A stretch of DNA of 45,743 bases from Chroococcidiopsidaceae cyanobacterium CP_BM_ER_R8_30 (GCA_019244235.1 JAFASY010000122.1:1-45743); one strand, 5' to 3'; counted from the stretch's first letter, positions 16,397-24,819 are shown. Program-made: numbers and translations. Notes: generated from the sequence alone by a model not told the origin.

Positions 16397-17458
16397 ATGA
16401 CAACAACATTACAGAGACGCGAAAGCACATCTGTGTGGGAACAGTTCTGCGAGTGGGTAACATCCACCGACAATCGGCTGTACGTCGGCTGGTTCGGCGT
16501 GCTGATGGTCCCCACATTGCTAGCTGCCACAATCTGCTTCATCATCGCCTTCGTTGCCGCCCCCCCAGTAGACATCGACGGCATCCGCGAACCAGTTTCG
16601 GGCTCGCTGCTCTACGGCAACAACATCATCACAGGTGCTGTTGTCCCCTCCTCCAACGCTATCGGCTTGCACTTCTACCCGATCTGGGAAGCAGCCAGCC
16701 TGGACGAGTGGCTATATAATGGCGGTCCCTACCAGCTAGTCGTGTTCCACTTCCTGATCGGCATCTTCTGCTGGCTGGGACGGCAGTGGGAGCTAAGCTA
16801 CCGCTTGGGAATGCGCCCCTGGATTTGTGTGGCATATTCTGCGCCCGTGGCAGCTGCAACCTCGGTATTTTTGATCTACCCACTGGGGCAAGGCAGCTTT
16901 TCTGACGGCATGCCCCTCGGCATCTCTGGGACTTTCAATTTCATGTTCGTGTTTCAAGCGGAACACAACATCCTGATGCATCCTTTCCATATGTTAGGTG
17001 TAGCTGGGGTGTTTGGTGGAGCCCTATTCAGCGCCATGCACGGTTCCTTAGTGACCTCCAGCTTGGTGCGTGAGACCACGGAAAACGAGTCCCAGAACGA
17101 AGGCTACAAGTTCGGTCAAGAGCAAGAAACCTATAACATCGTAGCGGCCCATGGCTACTTTGGGCGGTTAATCTTCCAATACGCCAGCTTCAACAATAGT
17201 CGTGCATTGCACTTCTTCTTGGCAGCGTGGCCAGTAGTTGGCATCTGGTTTACGGCCTTGGGCATCAGCACCATGGCTTTCAACCTGAATGGCTTCAACT
17301 TCAACCAGTCGGTCCTCGACTCCCAAGGTCGTGTGGTTGGTACCTGGGCTGATGTGCTCAACCGGGCGAACCTAGGGTTTGAAGTGATGCACGAGCGCAA
17401 CGCTCACAACTTCCCTCTAGACCTAGCAGCAGTTGAAGCTCCTGCTCTCGACGCCTAG
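16397..17458 (+). CDS. psbA: Photosystem II reaction centre protein D1
   Basis: The 353 residues follow standard D1 numbering exactly. All manganese-cluster ligands are present: D170, E189, H332, E333, H337, D342 and the C-terminal A344. Tyr-Z Y161 and its partner H190, P680 ligand H198, iron ligands H215 and H272, and QB-site H252 and S264 are also in place. This is a functional water-oxidising D1, not a rogue or chlorophyll-f-synthase form. G80, F158 and T286 argue against the low-oxygen D1' type, and Q130 is the low-light-type residue. Oddities are W126 where Tyr is usual (next to the D1 pheophytin), N230 and E235 in the DE loop, and a 9-residue C-terminal extension (AVEAPALDA, cleaved after A344) instead of about 16. 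The gene is monocistronic with its own terminator. Confidence 0.97.
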   Translation: MTTTLQRRESTSVWEQFCEWVTSTDNRLYVGWFGVLMVPTLLAATICFIIAFVAAPPVDIDGIREPVSGSLLYGNNIITGAVVPSSNAIGLHFYPIWEAASLDEWLYNGGPYQLVVFHFLIGIFCWLGRQWELSYRLGMRPWICVAYSAPVAAATSVFLIYPLGQGSFSDGMPLGISGTFNFMFVFQAEHNILMHPFHMLGVAGVFGGALFSAMHGSLVTSSLVRETTENESQNEGYKFGQEQETYNIVAAHGYFGRLIFQYASFNNSRALHFFLAAWPVVGIWFTALGISTMAFNLNGFNFNQSVLDSQGRVVGTWADVLNRANLGFEVMHERNAHNFPLDLAAVEAPALDA

Positions 17459-17480
17459 TTTCTAGTCCTTAGTTAATAGA

Positions 17481-17509
17481 AGAGCGCTTCCACAAGGGAG
17501 CGCTTTTTC
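17481..17509 (+). terminator. Rho-independent terminator of psbA
   Basis: AGCGCTTCC (17483-17491) pairs with GGGAGCGCT (17496-17504) with one G-T wobble over an ACAA loop, followed by a run of T (17504-17508). It lies about 25 bases after the psbA stop. Confidence 0.85.
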
Positions 17510-17621
17510 ATTTGTGGTTGACAAGACCGCCACATTGACTTCTTAATTAATGCGTAACACGAAAAGATAAGAGAAATGCAACGGACTTGGGAAGGGGCAC
17601 ACCCAGTCTTATGATTAAACG

Positions 17622-18884
17622 ATGAATAAAAATTTCGCGATACTCCGTACCTTGCCTCGTCACTCCCAATGGCAACTACTTGCAGTAGTCCTTTTTATCA
17701 TTATAGGCAGCGCTTTGAGACTCATATGGGCAACAGATATGGAGTGGAAAAGCGAAGAAAAGTGGATGTTTGAACAAGCCCAACAGATTGCCAGAGGATT
17801 AGAACCTCTTCCTATAGAGGGGATGCGCAGTGGAGTGAAAATTCCTAATCCAGGAATGACAGTGTGGTGGTTTGCACTGATAGCGGTATTTGCCCATAAC
17901 CCGACCGCAATGGTACGTTGGGTCCAATGCGTGAACATATTAACAATTTGGCTATTCTTTGGATTTGTCTTCTGGCAGATTGCACCGCAAAAGAGACAAC
18001 CTTGGTTGTGGGGTTTAGCAATTGCTAGCGTCAATCCACTAGCGGTAGTACTATCTAGAAAAATCTGGATACCAGACCTGTTAACACCTTTTTGTTTTCT
18101 AGTATTTCTCGGACATTGGTTCCGAAAAAAGTATTGGGGAGGTTTCTTATGGGGAATAGCGGGGGCTTTGATCGGGCAAGTTCACATGGGTGGATTCTTC
18201 TATGCCTTTGGACTTTTGCTGGCAACCATTTGGTACGATAACAAACACAAAACTTTTAAAGAAACAGCATGGGTGGCATGGCTCCTAGGCACTGTGCTAG
18301 GGAGTATTCCACTCATACCTTGGCTGTGGGCAGTTTTACCTCATATGGGCGGGTATACCCGAACTGCCGTCAGCCTCCTAGTACCAAAATTTTACTTCCA
18401 TTGGTGGACGACTGCCCTCGGAGTCAACCTTAGCAACCCCCTTCAAAAAGCTTTCTGGTCATACTTTCTTCGAGAACCCGTCATCTTCAACATACCTACA
18501 TATTTAATGATACCAACCCACCTATTTTTGCTAGGTATAGGTATATATCCGATTTATAGATACTTCAAAACTCGAAAACAACTACGCATATCTGCGAGTA
18601 AAGAGCAAATAGATGCCGACCTCAACTTCTATCTCAAAGCACTAGCATTTGGCGTTGGAGGAGTCTTTACCCTATCAGAAGTGACAGTCCAGCCATACTA
18701 CATCATTATAGTTTTTCCCTTCCTCTTCATCTGGCTAGCTCTAGTTTACAAAAACAAAACTCGACTTTTAATAACAATTACTCTACTCCAACTCTTTATC
18801 ACCCTGACGTTCCTAACTTTCATTCATCGTACAGGAGGAGTACCAGGTCCAGGTTACGGCATCGTCTATCGACTGACAAGTTAA
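17622..18884 (+). CDS. Polytopic membrane protein, GT-C/PMT-like
   Basis: The 420-residue protein has about ten predicted transmembrane helices. The loop after the first helix (residues about 35-60) is acidic and charged (DMEWKSEEKWMFEQA), as in GT-C glycosyltransferases of the GT39/ArnT type, where an acidic residue in this loop is catalytic. Such enzymes use lipid-linked sugars on the periplasmic side. I recognise no specific subfamily. It stands alone after the psbA terminator, and convergent with the stress protein gene at 19055. Assignment to GT-C is from topology and the loop only. Confidence 0.5.
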   Translation: MNKNFAILRTLPRHSQWQLLAVVLFIIIGSALRLIWATDMEWKSEEKWMFEQAQQIARGLEPLPIEGMRSGVKIPNPGMTVWWFALIAVFAHNPTAMVRWVQCVNILTIWLFFGFVFWQIAPQKRQPWLWGLAIASVNPLAVVLSRKIWIPDLLTPFCFLVFLGHWFRKKYWGGFLWGIAGALIGQVHMGGFFYAFGLLLATIWYDNKHKTFKETAWVAWLLGTVLGSIPLIPWLWAVLPHMGGYTRTAVSLLVPKFYFHWWTTALGVNLSNPLQKAFWSYFLREPVIFNIPTYLMIPTHLFLLGIGIYPIYRYFKTRKQLRISASKEQIDADLNFYLKALAFGVGGVFTLSEVTVQPYYIIIVFPFLFIWLALVYKNKTRLLITITLLQLFITLTFLTFIHRTGGVPGPGYGIVYRLTS

Positions 18885-18954
18885 GACTCAATTTTTGCAA
18901 GGTTGTTTTACAGATTGCAGAGATCAGAAGCTAATTTAGAAGTCAGCAAAAGTG

Positions 18955-19002
18955 CATGAAGGCGACTAGTCCAGGTTAAGGTTTCCCTCATCTGCCTTCA
19001 TG
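18955..19002. terminator. Inverted repeat between convergent genes
   Basis: CATGAAGGC (18955-18963) and GCCTTCATG (18994-19002) form perfect 9-bp arms around a 30-base loop, between the 3' ends of the membrane protein gene (+) and the stress protein gene (-). The long loop and missing T-run make termination uncertain. Confidence 0.4.
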
Positions 19003-19054
19003 GTCGTATCAAGGTAGAAAACAATAAGTGAGAGATAGCTTTCTAAACTTCCTG

Positions 19055-19747
19055 CTACCGAACTTCAGTCCGGCGATCAATGATTTCTACATCATCTTGG
19101 CTAGTACCGATAGTATTGCCTGAAGTCATGGGAGATACATTAACACTGCTAGTACTGATTTGAGGAGGGGTTACAGTGGTGCTGGAGCTAACGGGCTGGT
19201 CATATCCACTCATATCAGCTGCATCATAGATACCCCATTCTTGAATCCCTCGATTACTCAAAATTGAGGCGGCACGAGTGACCTCTTCTTCGGAGCCATC
19301 TACGATTACCAAATATTCACCCCGAGAAACCGAATTGCTGTAAACTTTGGCTTGCTCTTCTGGAATCCCTAATCCTACTAAACCTCCAATTAGAGCACCT
19401 CCTGCTGCACCAATACCAGCACCCGCAAAGGAGGTAGCTAAAGCACCAGCCGCTAGAAAAGGTCCTGCCCCTGGAATAGCCAAAGCACCAAGCCCAAGGA
19501 GTATACCACCGGCACCGCCTAAAGCTGTACCTGCCACGGCACCCGCTCCAGCACCTGTCCTAGACTGATTGCCAACATGAGCCTTCACCTCGGCTCCAGC
19601 AATGCTGGTACCGCTGTCTTCGTCCTTACCGATCACAGTAACTCGCTCCATAGGAAAACCGCAATCTCTGAGTTCATTCAGCGCTTGTTCTGCTGCTTGC
19701 CGGGTAGAAAATGTACCGACTGCACGCTGATGTCTTCCAAATGCCAT
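19055..19747 (-). CDS. General stress protein (YflT-like) with glycine-rich core
   Basis: The start is taken at the ATG at 19747 (MAFGRHQRAV), because AAGGAGGAAAGA lies directly before it; a longer reading from 19765 would place the ribosome site inside the gene. The resulting 230 residues begin with a YflT-type alpha/beta domain (VGTFSTRQAAEQALNEL…VTVIGKDE), then a long Gly/Ala-rich segment (about 65-130) with the glycine-zipper pattern of membrane-associating proteins, then a second alpha/beta part (GEYLVIVDGSEEEVTRAASIL), and a Ser/Thr/Pro-rich tail. Proteins of this kind are stress induced in cyanobacteria, but their molecular role is not known. Confidence 0.7.
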   Translation of the reverse strand: MAFGRHQRAVGTFSTRQAAEQALNELRDCGFPMERVTVIGKDEDSGTSIAGAEVKAHVGNQSRTGAGAGAVAGTALGGAGGILLGLGALAIPGAGPFLAAGALATSFAGAGIGAAGGALIGGLVGLGIPEEQAKVYSNSVSRGEYLVIVDGSEEEVTRAASILSNRGIQEWGIYDAADMSGYDQPVSSSTTVTPPQISTSSVNVSPMTSGNTIGTSQDDVEIIDRRTEVR

Positions 19748-19991
19748 TCTTTCCTCCTTGCACAAGTAGAAATGTGGTTACATACATTGACTCTCGTGCT
19801 ACTCTACTTACATATCTAGCTTGACTTTTTGAGTCTAAATATACATCAGTCTTTTGGTTTGACTATGGATCTATCAGAAGAGGGGAAAAGCTATACAGAT
19901 TTTAGTACGGGTAGCTGGTCCTCTCAGGTTTTTCCGTCTGTATTTAGGGCAAGAGCAGCATTAATAGCATCCATTGCTGAACTTTGCCTGA

Positions 19992-20252
19992 TCGCATCAG
20001 CGCTATTTGAGTGCCTTTCTCCTTGGCACTGGACTGCTGATATCAGGCTGCGGCACGCTACCAGAAGCTGCAACCAATGCCCAATCTCAGCCACATCAGA
20101 CTGTAGGACGCCGAAAACCAACACCAGTGGATATTGCGATCACTCAGATCGCCAAAGTGGACTCAGAACTCGAATACACTGGCACCACGAGTCCAGTACG
20201 GCAAGTATCACTCCGGTCCCAAGTCGAGGGGCAAGTGCTATCACTACCAATT
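19992..20252 (+). pseudogene. RND membrane-fusion (adaptor) protein, N-terminal fragment
   Basis: The frame contains a lipoprotein signal (AFLLGTGLLISGCG), a linker, and the first beta strand of an HlyD/AcrA-like adaptor (VDIAITQIAKVDSELEYTGTTSPVRQVSLRSQVEGQVLSLPI). It stops matching the family at about 20252, exactly where the opposite-strand Uma2 gene ends. A proper ATG is missing (a TTG at 20007 is available; an in-frame stop lies at 19989). The remaining 300 residues of the adaptor are not found. It is a decayed pump component; the intact adaptor of the window is at 25957. Confidence 0.65.
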
Positions 20253-20795
20253 AAACTCTGGTGCCCAGATACTGGAGACTTCCATCTCCCAACCGGGTAG
20301 GAGTTCTGGGACGGTGAAGCAATCGCCATTATGCAGGATAATGGGGTCTGCCTGGTTTCGGTAAACTTCAATTATCTGGGTGCGATAGTCCACGAGTGCG
20401 CCAACAGTGGTGCCGAGGTCAAGAAAGTCACGAATTTTGGCTCTAAGGGTATCGAGGTCATCGGTTTTGGAGCGGACCTCAAAGATTAGATCGGGAACCA
20501 GGTTGGCAAAGTCTTCGGTGGTGCGTCTGAGCCTCTCTGCTTTGACAAAGGAAGCATCCGGGGCACGGACATCTTCACTGACATTTGGCAGTTTGAAGCC
20601 CGCACTGGATGCAGTGACGCGCCCCAGCTTGCGAGGTCGTACCCAATTTCGCAGTTGGGCAATTATCTCAGCGGCAATTTCATCCGATTCATATCCAGAT
20701 GGACTCATGACAATAATGGCTCCATCGACGAGTTCGAGACGGTGATCGGGGTGTTGCTGCTGGAACCGTTTGAGGTCTTCGACAGTGAGGGGCAT
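20244..20795 (-). CDS. Uma2-family (DUF820) putative endonuclease
   Basis: The 183-residue protein belongs to the large cyanobacterial Uma2 group with a PD-(D/E)XK nuclease fold. Visible landmarks are LELVDGAIIVMSPSGYESDEIAAEI near the N-terminus, the acidic pair region VRAPDASFV, and the core PDLIFEVRSKTDDLDTLRAKIRDFLDLG (about 118-145), where the usual E-x-K reads EVRS. The ATG has AGGAG five bases upstream. Cyanobacterial genomes carry many copies and their function is unproven. Its 3' end overlaps the adaptor fragment on the other strand, so it seems to have arrived with the event that broke that gene. Confidence 0.85.
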   Translation of the reverse strand: MPLTVEDLKRFQQQHPDHRLELVDGAIIVMSPSGYESDEIAAEIIAQLRNWVRPRKLGRVTASSAGFKLPNVSEDVRAPDASFVKAERLRRTTEDFANLVPDLIFEVRSKTDDLDTLRAKIRDFLDLGTTVGALVDYRTQIIEVYRNQADPIILHNGDCFTVPELLPGWEMEVSSIWAPEFNW

Positions 20796-20911
20796 GGGTA
20801 CTCCTAAAGGTTATTGGCGATCGCCTCTTTGAGATTTAAGGAACAACTACTGCATCAGGAGTTCTGGTGAGTCGCTTGTGTCTGTCGAGCGTCGAAGTCT
20901 CGTCACCGTCA

Positions 20912-21319
20912 CTAGTGAAGCAGACGCAAAGAAGAAACACTATCATTTATCCCTAGAGTACCAAGGTTGCCATAGTAGCCAGGAGGTAATCTAACGCAGT
21001 AACCTTTATAGGAAACAGCAGTACAAACTTGCCATATACCTGACTGGACAGTTATTGAAGAGACTTTGTCTTTAAGTCCTAATTGAGATAAATCTGGTTG
21101 GTTATTGTGTAAGGTGACTTTACGTCCCGCTGCACCCTTAGCAGTAAAGAGAGTAATACTACCTGGTCGACTTGGAGAGTTATTGCCATTGACCCTTTGC
21201 CCACAAACTGTCTGACCTTTGTTAGTACGAACACACACTTGCTCAGCTGAAGATGGGATAGCAAAAGTAGTCATTATCAGAAAGGTCATAGATGTCATGA
21301 CTCCGAACTTTAGTTGCAT
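20912..21319 (-). CDS. Secreted beta/gamma-crystallin-like protein
   Basis: The 135-residue protein has a Sec signal (cleavage probably after SSA at residue 25), then one beta/gamma-crystallin unit of two Greek-key motifs. Each motif carries the calcium-binding pattern (N/D)(N/D)xxSS: KDKVSS at 83-88 and NDSVSS at 125-130. The segment WQVCTAVSYKGYCVRLPPGYYGNLGTLGI is typical of the second motif. Four cysteines in the mature part (29, 39, 99, 108) may form disulfides. AGAAGGA lies about ten bases before the ATG. It is on the same strand as the RND pump gene, 78 bases downstream of it. Calcium binding in the periplasm or outside the cell is the likely property; the role is unknown. Confidence 0.7.
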   Translation of the reverse strand: MQLKFGVMTSMTFLIMTTFAIPSSAEQVCVRTNKGQTVCGQRVNGNNSPSRPGSITLFTAKGAAGRKVTLHNNQPDLSQLGLKDKVSSITVQSGIWQVCTAVSYKGYCVRLPPGYYGNLGTLGINDSVSSLRLLH

Positions 21320-21397
21320 ATAGTTGAGTTCCTTCTATCTTTTACCTTTCAAGAGTTGCAGTTTAAAGAATGAAAAATAAACTACCCCATTAATTGC

Positions 21398-24013
21398 TCA
21401 TACTATATCATTGCCTCGTTTAGTCCTTTGACCTTTAAAAACTCGGAACTGCCAATCCTCCAGCAGAGTATAAACCACAGGAACAACAATCAAGCTGAGG
21501 AGAGTGGAAACGATCAACCCACCAATAATTGCTACAGCCATAGGAGAGTATAACTCTGAGCCTGCTCCTAATCCTATAGCAATTGGTAGCATACCAAGTA
21601 GAGCAGCAACAGTTGTCATAAGAATTGGTCGCAGGCGTAACGGTCCTGCCTTTAAAATGGCCTTAGAGCGAGTTAATCCTGAATGGCGTAGTTGGTTGAT
21701 GTAGTCTACAAGCAAGATCGCATTCTTGTTAGTCAAACCAAATAAAAAGATAACGCCGAGTGCTGAGACCAACCCAAATTGACTTTGACTCACGAGTAGT
21801 GCTAGCATTGCCCCCGCTAGCGATAGAGGCAAGGAAAATATAATTGCTATCGGTGCTACCCAACTACGGAATAGCACGAGCAACAAGACCAGAATACATA
21901 CAACTGATAGCCCTAGGGTTGTACCGAAACTGCCCAAAATTTGACCTATCCGACCAGAGTCTCCTTCTAACTTTAAAGAAATAGAAGAGGGAAGGATTGT
22001 CTTGGCAGCAGCTACAACTTGGTTAGTCGCATTTCCCAGTGCCAAATTATTATTGATGTCAGCACTCAGGTAAACGACTCGATGGGTATCGCGATGTTCA
22101 ATCTCCACGATTTTGCCAGATGCACTCTCTGCACCCGTAATGGTGACATCGGCAAATCCTGGGAGGTGCTGCAATTTTTCTTTAAGCTCCAAAGCTTTCT
22201 GGCTAAGGAGTGCAAGGTCATTGCCATACAAGCCCACCTGCAGAGGTTTTTGATCTCCCACGTTAACCAATTGAATATCTTGAATACTCGTAGTCACCTG
22301 CGGAATATCAGGCAACGACTGCCGCAACTGGTCTTCTAGTTTAGGAGTTGAGATTGTACGGTCAGGGCGGAGCTTGACGTAAATTTCACCCTGATTCGGT
22401 CTACCTTGTTGGGAACCCACCGTTGTCAACACTGATTGAACCTGAGGCGAACGGCGCAAAAATGCTGCTAGTTTCTGAGCATAGGTACTAGATTGGCTTA
22501 AAGAAGTAGAGGCAGGTGCCGTATAAAGCACATTAAACTCACCGCGATCGAGTTGTGGGATAAACCCCTTGGGAATCAGCGGGAACAGCGATAATCCCAA
22601 AATAAAAATTGATAGTGCTAACCCCAGCACGACTCGGCGGTGACTTAAAGACCATTGCAGTAAATGCCGATATTTTCGTCCCCAGCCTGACCAAAAGAGC
22701 CGTGTTTTCACAGAGCGCTTGGGCTCAAGCCAGTAAACAGAAAGTAGAGGCGAGAGAGTACGAGCAACTAGTAAAGAGGTTAGAACTGATGCCGAGATGG
22801 TCAGCCCAAAAGGTTTAAAAAACTGACCTAAGAAACCTCCCATGAAGCCAACTGGCAGAAAAACTGCCACGATTGTCAGGGTTGCTGCTGTTACTGGTAG
22901 ACCAATCTCATCGGTGGCATCAATCGCTGCTTGTCGAGGAGATGCACCTTCTTCGATATGGCGGTTAATGTTCTCTACATCGACAATTGCATCATCTACG
23001 ATGATCCCAACTACCAAAGCTAAGGCAAGAAGGGTGATAATATCCAAGTTGAATTTGAAGACAGCCATAGCAATGAACGTCCCCAACAAAGAGATAGGGA
23101 TAGCCAATGCCGAAATCAACGTCGCCCGCCAATTCCTCAAAAAAGTTAAGATGACTAAGATTGACAGGACAACTGCCAGAGCTAAAGCCTCGATCATGAC
23201 CTGAATGGCTTCGCGAATATACCCTGCTTGAGAAGCTGCCAATGTTATTTGGACGTTAGGTAGTTGAGAGCGCAACTGCTGCACAGCTTTCTCAACCTGA
23301 CCAACGACTTCCAGGGTATTTGCGTTACCATGCTTGATCACTGCCAGAGAGAGAGCTGGTTGACCGTTGAATCGTACTATTGATGGAGCGCCTTGGGTTA
23401 GTGCTGCTTGACTAACTGCCGACTTGGGGGCAGAGGCTGAGATCGGAACGCCTAAAAGCTCTACTTTGAGGACACCCGGTAAACGTTGCACAGTCGGCAC
23501 TATTTGCTTTTGGGCAATTTGGGTTAACTCTTCTAGCGTCTTTTTGTGACTCAAGATGGCATAGCTGATGACAGAGGATTCGTTCAAGTTGAGGGGGATA
23601 ACGTTAAGTGTTGTTCCCTTAGGAAGGCTGAGTTGCTTGAGAGCTGTTTTCACCCGATTATTTGACTCTTCTAAACTCGTCCCTTCTTTGAAGGAGAGAC
23701 TGACAGTAGTTTGACCTGGATAGGTAGAAGAGCTAATTGAATCCAATTCTGCTAAAGAGTTCAGCCGCTGCTCCAATGGTCGTGTGAGCTGTGCTTCTGT
23801 CGCTAAAGCAGTTGGGAAAGGGGCTTGAGCATTTACTACCACGACTGGATAGGTGATGTCAGGTAACAGAGCATACTTGAGAGTACTAAAAGCTAAAACT
23901 CCAGCCACCATCACGGCAATCCAAAAACCGACCGTCAGCCAGGGATGGGCGATCGCTAGTCTAGAAATATTTAAGCGTTCTCTTAAGGATTGATTGCGAG
24001 TTGGCTCGATCAT
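21398..24013 (-). CDS. RND efflux permease, shortened second periplasmic loop
   Basis: The 871-residue protein is an AcrB/MdtB-like RND transporter, but about 150-180 residues shorter than usual. The first half is complete: TM1, a porter domain, TM2-TM6 with the proton-relay pair in LALALVVGIIVDDAIVDVENI (TM4). TM7-TM12 are complete too. The deficit is in the second large loop: after GFADVTITGAES the sequence passes directly to ASGKIVEIEHRDTHRVVYLSA, so much of the PC2/docking region that normally holds the 'ELGL…DV' strand is missing, in frame. The start overlaps the stop of the antiporter fragment by four bases (ATGA), indicating coupling. Whether the pump works is doubtful. Confidence 0.8.
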   Translation of the reverse strand: MIEPTRNQSLRERLNISRLAIAHPWLTVGFWIAVMVAGVLAFSTLKYALLPDITYPVVVVNAQAPFPTALATEAQLTRPLEQRLNSLAELDSISSSTYPGQTTVSLSFKEGTSLEESNNRVKTALKQLSLPKGTTLNVIPLNLNESSVISYAILSHKKTLEELTQIAQKQIVPTVQRLPGVLKVELLGVPISASAPKSAVSQAALTQGAPSIVRFNGQPALSLAVIKHGNANTLEVVGQVEKAVQQLRSQLPNVQITLAASQAGYIREAIQVMIEALALAVVLSILVILTFLRNWRATLISALAIPISLLGTFIAMAVFKFNLDIITLLALALVVGIIVDDAIVDVENINRHIEEGASPRQAAIDATDEIGLPVTAATLTIVAVFLPVGFMGGFLGQFFKPFGLTISASVLTSLLVARTLSPLLSVYWLEPKRSVKTRLFWSGWGRKYRHLLQWSLSHRRVVLGLALSIFILGLSLFPLIPKGFIPQLDRGEFNVLYTAPASTSLSQSSTYAQKLAAFLRRSPQVQSVLTTVGSQQGRPNQGEIYVKLRPDRTISTPKLEDQLRQSLPDIPQVTTSIQDIQLVNVGDQKPLQVGLYGNDLALLSQKALELKEKLQHLPGFADVTITGAESASGKIVEIEHRDTHRVVYLSADINNNLALGNATNQVVAAAKTILPSSISLKLEGDSGRIGQILGSFGTTLGLSVVCILVLLLVLFRSWVAPIAIIFSLPLSLAGAMLALLVSQSQFGLVSALGVIFLFGLTNKNAILLVDYINQLRHSGLTRSKAILKAGPLRLRPILMTTVAALLGMLPIAIGLGAGSELYSPMAVAIIGGLIVSTLLSLIVVPVVYTLLEDWQFRVFKGQRTKRGNDIV

Positions 24014-24405
24014 ATTTTTGTGCTTTGAACGCGATTGCCATAGAGCTTAGCCAAGGGAACAGCGGTAATTCCATGGGCAAATATTGAGGCACAGATGAGT
24101 AGACTACCCACTACCCAGGTTGACTCTAAACCCGTGTGCCGTTGCGAGAGTGCCACCCCCATCACTTGCATGGCAATCGCAAGTCGAGAACCCTGCTCCA
24201 AGATGGTTTCCGGTTTACCCCAACTTGCCAGGTCGATGAACCCCAGTACAGACGGTCCTACTAGCGCCCCGACTAGCACAGCTACCATTGGTTCTGACAG
24301 GAAAAGACGCTCTTTGATAAATCCAGAGAGCAACCCAAGCACCATAATCAGCCCACTCAGGGTGAATAGGGCTATATTTGGCTCAGTTGAGCCTGACTCG
24401 CTCAT
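24010..24405 (-). pseudogene. Cation/proton antiporter, internally deleted in frame
   Basis: The 131 codons join the N-terminus of a CPA-type antiporter (residues 1-86: FTLSGLIMVLGLLSGFIKERLFLSEPMVAVLVGALVGPSVLG…) to its extreme C-terminus (VVGSLLICASIFAHGITAVPLAKLYGNR). The roughly 250-300 residues between, with the ion-binding helices, are absent, yet the frame is kept and the gene still overlaps the RND start by four bases. The family differs from the intact antiporter at 34829. As drawn it has three or four membrane segments and cannot transport by the usual mechanism. It may be a pseudogene or a leader cistron kept for translation of the pump. Confidence 0.6.
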
Positions 24406-24471
24406 AGGTTTAATCCTGATAGAAATGTAATTTTTGCACTCTTGCTAAGATGAACTAGACATCGCCCCAAG

Positions 24472-24604
24472 TCATGACTCTTTAGAAGTAAACAAATATA
24501 AAGCCATTGCTACTCACAGTTAGTTCTCTTCTTTAGCGGCAAGAATTTGCTCCAATAGTGGTGAGAGTTGCTGATCGAGTAGCCTGTTTCTGGTTAATTC
24601 GGCA
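24472..24604. repeat. 133-bp partial copy of the NhaP-like gene's 3' end and flank
   Basis: This segment matches 34791-34922 in the same orientation over its whole length with scattered substitutions. Both begin TCATGACTCTTTAGAAGT and end ATTCGGCA. The copy comprises about 48 bases of downstream flank and the last 28 codons of the antiporter gene. Confidence 0.85.
24520..24604 (-). pseudogene. C-terminal remnant of a CPA1 antiporter paralogue
   Basis: Reading AELTRNRLLDQQLSPLLEQ then ILAAKEEN and a TAA at 24520-24522. The intact gene at 34829 ends AELTRNGLLDQQLSPLLEQ then IIAAREENPPE. Nothing upstream of AELTRN matches. It is the surviving tail of a second copy. Confidence 0.8.
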
Positions 24605-24638
24605 CTACAGTTGTAGATTATGAAAACGATGAGAAAAA

Positions 24639-24654
24639 ATAAGAATTTTCTTAT
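24639..24654. promoter_or_regulatory. Dyad ATAAGA-N4-TCTTAT, copy 1
   Basis: ATAAGA ATTT TCTTAT, a perfect 6-bp dyad with a 4-bp spacer. It lies in the divergent region between the antiporter fragment/RND operon (-) and the exported protein/RND operon (+), 285 bases before the ATG at 24940. A related palindrome TCGTTAACGA follows at about 24657-24666. Putative operator; the binding protein is unknown. Confidence 0.6.
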
Positions 24655-24803
24655 CGTCGTTAACGATGACAAAGATCTGAATCATTTCTTTTGCTCGTTT
24701 AGCTTCAACAGAACAAAATGAAATTAAGGTGAAATTACTCTGGTCTTTGAGGAACAAATGAGTCTAGCACTTTTAGGATAACTATATGCATAACCAAACT
24801 AGA

Positions 24804-24819
24804 ATAAGAGTTTTCTTAT
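24804..24819. promoter_or_regulatory. Dyad ATAAGA-N4-TCTTAT, copy 2
   Basis: ATAAGA GTTT TCTTAT, 120 bases before the ATG of the exported peptidoglycan-binding protein gene, the first gene of the efflux operon. The position fits an operator at or upstream of its promoter. Confidence 0.6.

Noticed and set aside
16397-17458. Possibility that psbA is a rogue D1, a chlorophyll f synthase or a low-oxygen D1'.
   Set aside because: All manganese ligands, Tyr-Z and the QB residues are present, and G80, F158 and T286 have the standard identities.
19829-20254. A 141-codon plus-strand frame overlapping the adaptor fragment.
   Set aside because: Its residues show no protein-like pattern, while the overlapping frame clearly encodes an adaptor N-terminus.
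24095-24430. Long antisense frames opposite membrane protein genes (also at 8454, 9102, 22842 and 38220).
   Set aside because: They are mirror frames of hydrophobic or Ala/Leu-rich genes, without ribosome sites or recognisable motifs.
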